Shown here piece by piece: positions 23,621-35,119 of a DNA stretch of 64,000 nucleotides; position 1 is the stretch's first letter, and each line of letters begins with the position of its first letter. Source of the DNA: Perilla frutescens (taxonomy: Eukaryota; Streptophyta; Magnoliopsida; Lamiales; Lamiaceae). Made by a program: the position numbers and the translations under genes. The stretch lies in the NCBI GenBank assembly GCA_026008535.1, contig BRKX01000001.1:40564317-40628316 (forward strand), read 5' to 3'. The notes under the pieces were generated by a model, which had not been told where the DNA came from, did no database searches, and was given only the letters and a program-made list of their open reading frames with translations.

Positions 23621-24298
23621 ACAAGCTCTCACAAGGATCAACGAACGCTCAGCTATAAGTGTATCCGCTCAAGGTCAAGAGTGCACTAGAATCCTTCCAT
23701 AAGCTTGTAAAGTGACTATCATCCCCACTACTTCATGTGTGTTCTCAAACAAGAATCATTAAGGGCTTTCAGGTTGTATTGAAGGCTTTTCGGAAAGGTA
23801 GGGATATATTTGGCTAAGTGGCTTCCCAAAAATACCAAATTCTTTTCATTACCAAACAAGTAGAACTAAACAAGTTCTCTTCTTCCCTTTTTGATTCACA
23901 ACCCAATCTCTTTGAGTTTTTTCCAAATTTTTTATCATCATTTCTTACTCTTTTTGTTTGTGAACATATTGTGACAATATCTCTTTTCTTCTTTTCTTTA
24001 AAATTTTCAATTCTAATCTAGATATTTCACCTGTTTTTGTTCTTTTGACTAAAAGAGTAATTTCAACATGATTACACTTTTCCAATTACAAAATTTTTCA
24101 AAAGTTTCAATTGAAAGAATTAACACAAATCTTGCCTATTTATTTCATACCCAACCCAACAAAATCAAGAAGACATTTTAAGGCTCAAAATGGGCTTGCA
24201 AGGGATTCAATTTGTATTGGAAGGCAAATATTGGGATAAAAATGAGTTTAAACAAAGAATGACCTTAAACCCTTTTCAAGAAATCAAACACACAATTG
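23621..24298. other. Athila-like internal spacer between solo LTRs B and C
   Basis: AT-rich sequence with no gene seen. It belongs to the 3' internal region of the element, because removing solo LTRs B and C joins it to 20731-20890 and 25384 onward. Confidence 0.6.
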
Positions 24299-24303
24299 TA
24301 GCC

Positions 24304-25378
24304 TGTAACGACCTAAAAATCATTTTTAATTGGTCGTTACCATTTTTTTAAAAATATTGATTCAAGCGAGTTATTGATATTATTACGTTCCTATAAGTCG
24401 CGCCTTAATTATTTAATATTTACGTGGAACATGTGAATTAAATTATTTACATATTTATTTAAGGTTATAAAAATTAATTGTTAAAGTAAATTTTTTATCT
24501 ATTTATTTATTTTGGTCCCTATTTATTTAGTAAGGCCGGAAGGGGTTAAATATTTTAGAAAAAAAACCATTTTGAAAAAAAAAACATATTTAAAAATCAA
24601 AATTTCATCTCTTTTCACGTGGATAAATCAAGGGAAATTTTATGCTAATCATTCTTCCAATTTTTTTGACTAATTAAATTGCATGAAATCAATTTTTATC
24701 AAATCAATTAATCAATTACAATAATTTATGCCATTAAATTTGGGATTTGACTCAAATCAATCCCCACAAATGTGTTGCTTCCATTTTCATACACCAAAGT
24801 TCTAATATAAATAGGAGCATTTTCATTCTCCAAACCACACCAAAAGCATTTAAAGCAAATTCTTTATTTTTCTCTAGTTTTCATTTGAGGCGGCGCGCAC
24901 GATCTAAATAAGCTCATTTTCAATCAAGTTTTAAAGTCAAGTTAAGGTGGGGATTCTCTCGGAAAATTTAAATAGACTCCTATCCTTGTTATATTTATAT
25001 ATGCGGTGTACAAGTGGGCCTACGGGTCATATGGGCCTTCGGGCATATGTTATGGGCCTACGGGTCAGATGTTTATGATGATCCTACGGGATATATATTA
25101 TGATGGCCTACGGACTTTATTGATGAAATATGTTATGGCTTGTATTTACTGTTATATTTGTATAACATGGATAACTGAGTACCCCTATTGAGTTAATAGC
25201 ACTCACCCCAAAGCTATTATATTTTCAGGTTTATGAAGCTCGGGCGATGATGTGGAGACGGAGTGATGGTCAAGACTAATTAAATATTATTTTATTTTAA
25301 ATAGTGCTTTCGCTGTATTAAACCTCTTTTATAGAATAAATGAGATATTTTCTATTTATGAAATTTTGGGATGTCACA
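24304..25378 (+). mobile_element. Solo LTR C (TGT...ACA gypsy-like class)
   Basis: It begins TGTAACGACCTAAAA and ends GGGATGTCACA, 1075 bp, with perfect TAGCC duplications (24299-24303 and 25379-25383). A TATAAATAGG box lies near 24807-24816. GGGCCTACGGGTC / GGGCCTTCGGGC repeats lie at about 25015-25120, and a GAGTACCCC...CACTCACCCC word near 25175-25210. It shares this organisation with LTR A but is much shorter. Confidence 0.85.
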
Positions 25379-25383
25379 TAGCC

Positions 25384-26039
25384 TCAATTAAGTCATAAAG
25401 CAAGTTCTAGAGAATAACTAGTGCACCAAGAAGACCATTAATCACTCATCAAAGAAAAGATTACATTTGTGTAATCTTTGGATCAAAATCTTTCCAAGGT
25501 AAGCTTTTCCTTCAATAATTGCACTTTTGAGACACAAAGAAAACCAGTTTAAATCATCATGCTATAATATCTTGCCTTTTATCAACATTTTTCAAAAAAA
25601 AATTCATCATAAGCACATCATCCTCAAGGTTTCAATTCAATCAATTCTTATGACTCCTATCATGCTTCAAGGACATACAATTATTTAAAATTTAAACATC
25701 CCCAAGCCACATAACATAAGACATTTGAACAAAAACATAGATAAAGCATCACATGTTCATGAAACAAAACGACATGCAACTAAATATCCATCAATGCCTC
25801 CATCAGAACAATCCAAAATAAAACAAACTTAAAAATCCTAACATAATTCAAAGCATAAATAATATAAGCATGCAAGCATGCTCAAATATCCGATAAAATA
25901 AACTAACTAGACAATTGTTTAAAATAAAGCAATAAAATGAGTAGAAAAGACCCTTCCACCATACTCTCCCCCTCTTCCCCAAACTTATTTTGATCCAAGA
26001 GAGGAAATAAGTTTGGAGGTAAAAAGGTGGTGGCAAGGC
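25384..26039. other. Athila-like 3' internal spacer
   Basis: AT-rich, no gene seen. It follows the accessory ORF on the minus strand and leads toward the polypurine tract. Confidence 0.5.
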
Positions 26040-27777
26040 TCATTAACAGCTGCTCAGTGCGGTGAATGACGAGGAAACTGGTGTGAAGAGGAGAACGGCA
26101 TAAATTGTGAGGACTGGAACTGTTGGTACTGCTGGGTGGAGGAAGACGTCATGAATTGGTGTGTCTGGAAATGCTGGAACTGTTGGGATGAGGAGGATTC
26201 CATGAATTGCGCAGTCTGAAACTGTTGCATCGACTGGAAGGGCTACTACCGCTACTGATAGGGCTAGTAGGAATGAAAAGGAGTGAGTTGCTGCTGGTGA
26301 TGGGACGGAGTGTACATCTGCTGTTGTGACCCTGATCCGGTACTCATCCCTTGAAAGAGTCTCGTAAGGTCCTGTAGCTCTGATCTAATCGAGCCCATGT
26401 CTCAATGTAAGTTCCTAATATCACCCCTGATGCCCATAAACCTCTCATCAATGTCAGTCCATATTTCATTGAATCTATCATCAACACTGGACTGTATCTG
26501 ACCCAGCCTGTTATGTATATCAGCACGAATACAATCGAACCTCACATACATATCCTGCCTCAAGGTCCCGAATTCGTCTTGCACATCAGTCCTCTAGTTA
26601 TTCATAGAGTCGTCAATTGAGGTCATCCACCCATCCAACATGTCAAAGCGGCCAACAATTTGTTCCTCTGTGTAGTGTCGTCCTCGTCTGAAATTGGCAT
26701 TGAATGGTCCCTCTCTAGCATCGTCTCTTACTCCTTCTGATTGTTCATCTATAGCAGCTCTGATGCTCCTAGGAAGTTCCACAACTCTTATAGCCTCAAG
26801 GTGAGTCGGTGTATCCATCATCCAGTTTTCTCATTATTGAAAGTTGGATACATGAGTAAGAGCTTGATTTGGTAGTAGAAAGTTCCCCCCTACTCTCATG
26901 GAGAGTAGATATGTTTTGTTGTCAGAGGTGAGCATCTTTACGTTTCTCAAGTAGGAGATGCTCAAAAGTCTTGATCCAGGACTCTCTTGGTACTCATCCA
27001 AGTTAATGTTAAAGTGTTCGGTTATTTGGGTGATCAATCCCCCAATGCAGATCCAGCCATTATCCGTATGAGCCTGCCTCTGAAGTTGCTCAAAAAAGAA
27101 TGCACTGAAGTTCAAGTGGACAACATTCAACATGGCCCATAATGCGAACATTTCTGTAGTCCTCAACCCACTGTTCTCTCTTCTTGTAGATATCTGAAGA
27201 CGGGGTTAGGCATGGCATATGCCTTGGCACTGCTGGAGTTATACTTCTTATTGTCAGACTCCGTAAGGCAGAAGAGGCGGTAGGCATAATCCTTCTCGTA
27301 TCTATGCGGAGCATGGTAGATACCGTCCTTATGAGCACGAAATATATGATTGACTTCATCAACTGTGAGAGCTCTATCCACATTGCCCATCCTGAAAGTG
27401 CACTTTATAGGCCCTCTCTTGGCCGTCCTCTTAACGTCCAATGTGCTCAATACCTCTTTCACCAAGAAGGGGTACATCTTCCTTTCTGTCTCCAAAGCCT
27501 GTAGCCAACCGATCCTGTCCAGAAGAGTCCAAACGTCGTTCCTTATCCCAAGAACATCCATGGCTGTGGGACACATGAATCGTGTAGTGGCCACGTTCAA
27601 TGGGAATGGGAAGAGTCTATCCCAGTTTGTCTTGTACTCCGTCTCTGGAAAGTAGATCCCGTATGTCATGGGATCATCAATCCCCAGGTCCTCTTCCTCT
27701 TCTTGTTCTTGTTCTATCTCGGGGTCGGATTCGGGCTCTTCTCTCATTGTAGACTTTCTTCCTCTTCTTGGTGCCAT
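26040..27777 (-). pseudogene. Athila-type accessory ORF downstream of integrase (broken)
   Basis: Starts at an ATG at 27777 (MAPRRGRKS), followed by an acidic Glu-rich N-terminus (about residues 15-40). Then come FPFPLNVATTRFMCP, LLDRIGWLQALE, FLVKEVLSTL, FRMGNVDRALTVDEVNHIF and a frameshift near 27166. FALWAMLNVVHLNFSAFFFEQL and WICIGGLITQI follow. The C-terminal part has heptad-like repeats (IHNRLGQIQSSVDDRFNEIW) and a Gln/Ser-rich tail with several stops. The block order resembles the Athila ORF-1 type protein family as I remember it (Pfam ATHILA ORF-1), whose function is unknown. The position after integrase has led others to call such ORFs envelope-like. I see no clear transmembrane segment. 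Confidence 0.65.
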
Positions 27778-29641
27778 TTTTGTGTGTTTGGGATATGGTA
27801 CCTGAGAAAAAGAAAAATCTATAAGACATAGGGGCATAAACCAACTTAAGATCCTAAACAAAGATATTGAGGTTTCAAAGTATATATGACAAAATCCAAC
27901 ACACTTCCTCAATTAACTTTGTTGAACCTAACTTTGAATCCATTACAATTTCATGTCCTTCTTGCAAATGATTAACATTCTTCGCTTTCCAAAGTACCAA
28001 CACCAAAATACAACATGGGGTACATATTTATCTTGGTACAAAAGGCCTCATTCCATATACATGTGCTCTAGAATCAAACATGATCAACACAAGACAAAGT
28101 TGGTTCGATAGTTTGTTAAAAGGCCCTCAAATAAATATGACAAAATCAAAAGTATAGGACCAAGTCAAAAAGGTGCTTCAACACTATCAATAATCAACAA
28201 TACTTGTTTCCAATGGTTTAATTTGGCAAAGATTATATCAACCCATATCAATCCTAAGTTAAAGATTTAGACAAGAGGGGCTCCAATTATATGTGACAAC
28301 AACGACCCCCTTCACCCTTCATCCACCACAACAAATTCCATTTTCTTGGCATTATTATGCATTTCCAACCACAAATGCAAGTAGATTTCAATCTTGTTAA
28401 ATAAAAGACCTTCATTTCATATATGATAATATCAAAACATGGGAGGTCTTTTTCAACATCTAAGATCAATGCTCGCAACTTTATCTCATGCTTTCGACAA
28501 TTTCATGATTCTTTGAATAAAACTTTAAGGCAAAAAGAGACTTAAAATCAATATGACAATATCCAAAGCAACATAGCAACATTACATGTATACTACATTA
28601 ATTCTATTTCTCTTTATGCTCCTAAATTATCAAATTCATGCTTTTTCCAAAGAATTTTATCACATTGAATACAAAACTTCACAATAAGGTTGAATAAAGC
28701 ATGTAAATTCCAAATCAAAACCAACATTCTTGCACCAATCATCAAGCATTCAAAATCTCCCCAAATTATACATTTAATGTTCAAATATCAACTCAATTTA
28801 GAGATGACAACGACACATTGTGCAAGAATGTAGCAAAAACACCCAAAAATAGAGCAAGGCTCCCAATATCATGCAATGGTATACAAATTATTTGATAAAT
28901 CGAGCTTTCATGCCTCATTCCAACAATCTCAACATGAGCCCAAGCAAAATGCACCAAAATCCAACAAATTTTTTCAACTCACATGCATTAGTCATACTTA
29001 GACTTGGTATGAACAAAATACAATATTCTATCAACCAAAAATGGCATATTTTTCCACATGTTAGCACAATGTTCTTCATCCTAATGGTCTAAGTGCAAGC
29101 ATCATGAGCATTCACCTTCATTGGAGCAATAATGGAGATAAAAGCAAGCAAATCATATGAAAAATCAAGGTTCACCATTGTTGCCCCAAATTCACAAAGA
29201 ATCCAAATAAATTCCACCAAAATCCCAACAAAATTCCAACACCCATATCATAATCATGCTAGAAATTGCACAACTTCTCAAATGTAAGCACAAATTGGGT
29301 GAAATTCATGTAATTTTCGTCCATTCTATTTCTAGGGCACACAACATGAATTTTTCCCCAAATTTCTCAAACTATGCCCAATAGAAGTATAGAATCCATG
29401 CTGGAGGTACAATGAATGTGAAATTTTGGAGGAATTTAGAGGATTTTCCTTGCTTCTTGTTGGAGGAGGGTGAAAAATCATGTGTGAGAGTGAGTGAGAG
29501 TGAGTGAAATGAGTAAAAATGAAGAGAAAGGGGTTTAAAACCCATTAGTTCATGAGGCGCGACCCCTGGCCTCGTCGCGTCCGGAGCCCATGTCCTGGGT
29601 GCTCTGCATTGCTCCTCCGCATTGTAGAATCTTTTCACACA
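27778..29641. other. Long Athila spacer between integrase and accessory ORF
   Basis: About 1.9 kb, AT-rich, with no reliable ORF. A phrase like AATATGACAAAATCAAAAG recurs in degraded form near 27885, 28130, 28420 and 28545, suggesting an old tandem or dispersed repeat. The pol frame may extend a little past 29642 (KRFYNAEEQ) after a stop. Confidence 0.5.
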
Positions 29642-32600
29642 TTATCCATTAACAACAAAGAGATTTCCGTCCTTGGCTTGCAATTCCACCGCCCCGTTTT
29701 CAAATATCCTTGATATCAAATAAGGACTTCCCCACTTGGTTTTGAGCTTCCCGGGAAATAATTTCAACCGTGAGTTGAACAACAATACAGCATCTCCCGG
29801 TACAAGTTCTTTCTTCCTCAAGAACTTATCGTGGTAGAGTTTGGTCCTCATTTTGTAGATGGAGGAATTTTCGAACACCTTAAGCCTAAATTCATCAATT
29901 TCATTTAATCGAAAAAATCTTTCCTTTCCTGCCATCTCGAAGTCAAGGTTGAGCTTCTTGGTGGCCCAATAGGCTTTGTGAGTGAGCTCAATTGGAAGGT
30001 GATAAGACTTCCCAAAAACTATTTGATAGGGAGATATGCCCAATGGAGTCTTGTAGGCCGTTCTATAAGCCCACAATGCTTCATCAAGATGGCTCGCCCA
30101 ATATTTTCCGTTCGTCTTCACCACCTTCTGGAGGACTTATTTCACCTCTCGATTTGCAAGCTTGGCTTTCCCATTTACTTGTGGGTGGTAAGGAGTCGTC
30201 ACTTTATGTTTTACTCCATCTTGAGCTAGGAGGCTAGCCATCCACTTATTGCAAAAGTGGGTGCCTCCGTCACTTATCAAAGATTGTGGTACTCTGAATC
30301 TCGTTAGAATATTCCTTTGAAGGAATTTCAGCACAACTCTCGAGTCATTAGTCTTTGTAGGAATGGCCTCGATCCACCTTGATATATAGTCCACCGCAAG
30401 AAGGATATAGAGATTTCCTTCGGAGGCAACAAAGGGGCTCATGAAGCTAATCCCCCAAACATCAAATAGTTCAACCTCTATGATGGCGCTCATCGGCATT
30501 TCATCTCTTTTCAAAATCAACCCCATCTTTTGGCATCTTTCAAACCCTTTCACAAACTTGCCACAATCTTTGAATAAGGAGGGCCAATAGAAACCGCTTT
30601 GTAGAATCTTTCTTGCGGTTCTATTGGATGCAAAATGGCCTCCACAAGGTGAATTGTGGCATGCCTTAAGAATTTTGCTCCATTCTTCCTCCGGTACACA
30701 TCTTCTAAGCATGGAATCGGCACATCTATAAAAGAAATACGGCTCCTCCCATATATAGAATTTAAGATCATGGAAGAATTTCTTCCTTTGATAGCTCTCC
30801 ATCTCCACGGGCACTACTTTGGCAACAAGATAATTGATAATATCCGCAAACCATGGAACTTTTGTTGATGCCGACATTATTCTCTCGTCGGGGAAGCTTT
30901 CATTGATTAGCCATGTGGTATCCTCATCTCCTTTCATGTGCTCCAACCGGGACAAATGATCTGTAACCACATTCTCGCATCCTTTTCTATCTCGGATCTC
31001 TACATTGAATTCTTGGAGAAGGAGAATCCATCTTATGAGCCTCGGCTTTATATCTTTCTTTACAAAGAGATGCCTCAAGGCGGCATGATCGGTGTGCACA
31101 ATAGTTCGGGCCCTAATGAGATAGGACCTAAACTTATCAAATGCGTATACTACCACTAAGAGCTCCCTCTCTATGGTGGTGTACTTGATTTGGGCCGGAT
31201 CCAACGTTCTACTTCCATAGTAGATTATCCGGAAGAGTTTGTCCCTCTTTTGTCCAAGAGCTGCTCCCACCGCAATCTCTCTTGCATCACACATCACCTC
31301 AAATGGCTCACTCCAATCGGGTGTGATAAGCACCGATGTCGTGATCAATGCCTTCTTCAAGGTCTCAAAAGCCTGCAAACAATGAACATCAAAATCAAAT
31401 TTAACGACTTTTTCTAGGAGACGACACAAAGGCTTAGAGACTTTAGAAAAATCTTTAATCAAATGCCTATAAAAACCGGCATGTCCCAAAAAGCTTCTAA
31501 CTCCCTTTTCATTAATTGGCGGGGGTAGTTTTTGTATTGCAACAATCTTCACTCGGTCCACCTCAAGACCGTCCCCCGATACCTTGTGTCCTAGAACAAT
31601 GCCATCTCTCACCATGAAGTGACATTTCTCCCAATTTAGCACAAGATTTGTGTCTTCACACCTCTGCAAGACTTGTGTCAAATTATCAAGACAATGATCA
31701 AATGAATCTCCAAACACGGAAAAATCATCCATAAACACCTCCATTATATTCTCAATTAATCTATGAAAAATGGATATCATACACCTTTGAAAGGTGGTGG
31801 GTGCATTACACAACCCAAATGACATCCACCTATACGCAAATATGCCATATGGACAAGTAAAGGCGGTCTTTTCTTGATCCTCGGGAGCAATCATGATTTG
31901 ATTATACCCCGAGTAACCATCAAAAAAGCAATAAAATTCATGACCTGCCAACCTATATAGCATTTTATTAATGAAAGGTAAAGGAAAATGATCTTTTCTA
32001 GTGTATGCATTCAATGCCTTGTAATCTATACACATTCTCCAACCGGTTACTACCCGAGTAGCAATTGTTTCTTTGTTACCATTCTCAACAAGAGTCATCC
32101 CCACTTTCTTAGCAACCACTTGGGTGGGACTCACCCACTCACTATCCAAAATAGCAAAAACTATCCCGGCATCTAGCAATTTTAACACCTCTTTTCTAAC
32201 CACTTCTTGCATAATAGGGTTAAGTCTTCGTTGGTTTTGCACTTTAGGCTTATAGTTTTCTTCTAACAAAATTTTATGCATGCATATAGAAGAATTTATG
32301 CCTTTAAGATCGGAAATTGACCACCCTATAGTGCTTTTAGACTTTCTTAACACCCTTAGCAATTTATCCAATTGCTCATCCGATAGAAGTGAAGAAACGA
32401 TTACTGATTTTTGCTTGCCTTCATCTAGATACGCATACCTCCAATGTGTAGGTAGGGGCTTCAACTCCATGGTTTCCTCCTTTTCTTTTGACTCTTTCTC
32501 CTTTGATGTTTGGTTCTCATCTCTCAATGGAACGAATTTGGGCTTCCTCAAGTACGTTTCATGAAATGAATTCATCATAGAGACGAAATCACATAGACCA

Positions 32601-32668
32601 ATATCATTATTAGGTAAAGAATTATAGATAAAGTTAAATGCAAATCTCAATAGGATCCTTTGGTCCAC
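29642..32668 (-). pseudogene. Athila-like pol: reverse transcriptase, RNase H, integrase
   Basis: A long open stretch (32668 to a TAA at 30137-30139) continues in frame to 29642. RT: PTQVVAKK, WRMCIDYKALN, HFPLPFI, YSGYNQI, CPYGIFAYRWMSFGLCNAPTTFQ and the FMDD catalytic box (about 31722-31735). RNase H: FEVMCDARE, YYGSRTLDPAQ, TIERELLVVVYAF and HTDHAALRHL. Integrase: CHNSPCGGHF, then one surviving zinc Cys (GFERCQK; the first of the usual pair is Phe). The core has FDVWGISFM where the family has a catalytic Asp (now Ser), an intact SDGGTHF, and NGKAKLANRE where the catalytic Glu is Lys. So RT and RNase H look preserved while integrase is dead. The C-terminal piece has LWAYRTAYKTPLG and GDAVLLFNSRLKLFPGKL. 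Confidence 0.9.
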
Positions 32669-32736
32669 ACATTTCCTCCTCCTCTACACACTCATCCACC
32701 ATTTGGAGCACCTTCGACTCCTCTATGCTCTTTGCC

Positions 32737-33414
32737 TCATCTTCGGCATGTTGCATTGCTTTTTGAAGGGAGAATGTAATTTTTTTCTTCATTTACTCTT
32801 AAGGTAAGCTCTTCTTTTTCCACATCAATCAAGGCCTTACCCGTATTCAAAAACGGTCGCCCAAGGATGAGGGAAACTTCCTTGTCTTCTTCCATATCAA
32901 GTACCACAAAGTCAATTGGGAAAATGAATTTGTTGACCTTCACGAGCACATCTTCTACCACCCCCTTTGGGTACGTCAAAGATCGATCGGTCATTTGAAG
33001 GCAAATGGTGGTAGGCTTGATCTCTCCCATTTTCAACTTTGAAAAGAATGAGAGAGGCATCAAGTTGATGCTTGCCCCTAGATCACACAATGTCTTTCCC
33101 ACATGATTCTCTCCAATGGTGACCGAGATGTTGAAGCTTCCCGGATCTTTCATCTTTGCGGGTAACTTCCTTTATAGTAAGACACTACAATTCTCGGTCA
33201 AGTTGACCATCTCATACTCTTCCAGCCTTCTCTTTTTTGAAATCACATCCTTCAAGATTTTTGCATAATTCGGCATTTGTTGAAGTGCTTCAACAAGTGA
33301 GATGTTGATTTGAACCTTTCTAAAGATGTCGAGGAACCGAGAAAATTGCTCGTCACTCTTCATCTTTTGCAACCTTTGCAGGTATGGTATAGGCACTTTG
33401 TATTCTTCCTTCAT
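32737..33414 (-). pseudogene. Athila-like aspartic protease region
   Basis: The first piece (33414-33172) carries the linker KVQINISLVEALQQMPNYAKILK, common before plant gypsy proteases. The second (33153-32737) has GSFNISVTIG, the active-site-like LCDLGASINLM, VVEDVLVKV, FPIDFVVLDM and the flap-side LILGRPFL. Asp-Leu-Gly in place of Asp-Ser/Thr-Gly is frequent in this plant lineage, so it need not be a mutation. A stop separates the two pieces, and a frame change separates protease from RT near 32700. Confidence 0.82.
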
Positions 33415-34977
33415 TGTCTTTATTGGTACTTCTTTCTTATTCTTCTTCTCTTGTTCAACACTTCTCTTTAATTAAAGACCCAAGTCCTCTTGACTTTGTC
33501 CCCCTTCTTTCTTCTCTTCACTTGGTTGCTCATCAACCTTCTCTTGATTTCCTCTTCATCCGGCATAACAGGGCCATCATAGGCGGTTCCGCTCCTCAAG
33601 GTAATGGCCTTACATTGATCCTTCAGATTAACGGTTGTATTGTTTGGGAATTTGCCTTATTGATGTTGGCTTCCCAAGATAGTTGTAAATTGACCCATTT
33701 GCTTTTCCAACATGTTAACTTGGTTGCCAATTGCTCCGACGGTATTCTTCAACTTTCTTACAAGAGTTTGAGATTCACTCATATACTTCTCCGTCTTCCC
33801 CATAAATGTCATCAAGAGATCATCCATCTTTGGCTTCTTCTCCTCATCAATCACACCATTTGTAACCGGAAAATCGAGAGGTGGTTGGATGGTATTATTT
33901 GGGTTACCATAGGATAAGTTTGGATGTTATGCCCTGTTTTAGTAACCTTGATTTCCACCATATTGACCTCCGTATTGGGGCTTGTACCCCGGATTGTATG
34001 GTCTTTGTTGATTCGAGTAGCCTCCTCCTTGGTTCACATAATTAGCTTCTTCAATTGGCTTTGAGAAGTTTCGGCTTTCGGAGTGGTGAAAGCTTCAATT
34101 CTTAAGTTTAGAGTGGACACTTGAGCCGTCAATAGCCCAAGTGCATCCGAACTCAAGGTAGATGCCACTTTCTTCATTATTTGAACACCTTCTCTTGCAA
34201 CTAGCCATTGAAATGAATTAGAGGCCATTTCCTCTATGATTCTCATGGCTTCGTCAGGGCCTCTTGCTAATAAAGATCCTCCCGCGGCCGCATCCATTAG
34301 TATTCTTACCTCGGGTTTACTTCCACTATAGAAGTTACACACTTGGTGGTCGGTTCCAAACCCATGCCCGGAGCACTTTCTTAGCATCTCTCTAAAACGT
34401 TTCCATGCCTCATACATGTTTTTCTCATCCCAATGCTTGAACACGGTGATGTCACCAATGCATCCCATGTTTGGAATGATCCTTGGGCTTGGCTCAACCA
34501 CGAAGTCTCTGCCTTGTCACTCAAAGAAAAGGGGAAGAGCCAAATTTGGATTGCATCATCTGGGACTCCATTCGTCTTTATCATCTCACTATACTCAAGA
34601 AACTTGCGTATGTGCTCATTTGGATCCTCCATTGGCGTTTCTCTAAATGGTTGTTGTTGGATCATAAGTATAAGGGACGTCTTGAACTCGAAATTGTTGG
34701 CTTGAATGGGTGGTCCATTCGCCACCTCTTGATTCATGACGAGTTGGAAAAGGTTTTAGATTGGGGCCTCCACATTCCTATTTTGTACTTCTTCTTGGGC
34801 TCTCAATTGCCCTTGCATAACCTCTAATTACCTTTGTAATTGGGCAATCATATGATCTTGAACCGGTGGAGGATTATCCGCCATTCTCCTCCGTCTACGG
34901 GCATTGTTATGGCGAACCGTTGCTTCAATTTCTGGATCCAAGTCGATAGGTGGTTCACCTCTAGATTGAGTGTGCAT
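33415..34977 (-). pseudogene. Athila-like gag
   Basis: It starts at an ATG at 34977 (MHTQSRGEPPIDLDPEIE), 143 bp from the LTR. It has RRRRRMADN, then NNFEFKTSLILMIQ, EDPNEHIRKFLEYSEMI, FPFSLSDKAETSWL, NMYEAWKRFREMLRKC, FYSGSKPE and AAAGGSLL: the retrotrans_gag core. Next come a Gly/Asn/Tyr/Gln-rich stretch without a CCHC knuckle and a coiled-coil-like region (33657-33854). Stops occur near 34840, 34740 and 34034, with a frame change near 34450. Confidence 0.82.
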
Positions 34978-35095
34978 ACACTACCTGTCAAAGAACCTAG
35001 AAATCAATGTAAATCTTAACAAACCAAAAATAAAATGTCTAAACTAATCCACATAATCGTTATCACAATATTGCATATATCAAATTAGTTTTCTA

Positions 35096-35113
35096 TTCCC
35101 GGCAACGGCGCCA
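35096..35113 (-). promoter_or_regulatory. Primer-binding site, Asp-tRNA type (Athila-like)
   Basis: On the minus strand TGGCGCCGTTGCCGGGAA follows the 5' LTR by a few bases. This is the signature primer site of Athila-type gypsy elements. Related sites occur at 48182 and 55629. Confidence 0.9.
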
Positions 35114-35119
35114 AAAACT

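Noticed and set aside
32737..33153. Protease Asp-Leu-Gly read as an inactivating mutation
   Set aside because: CDLGAS is, from memory, common in plant Athila-type proteases, so it is not evidence of decay on its own.
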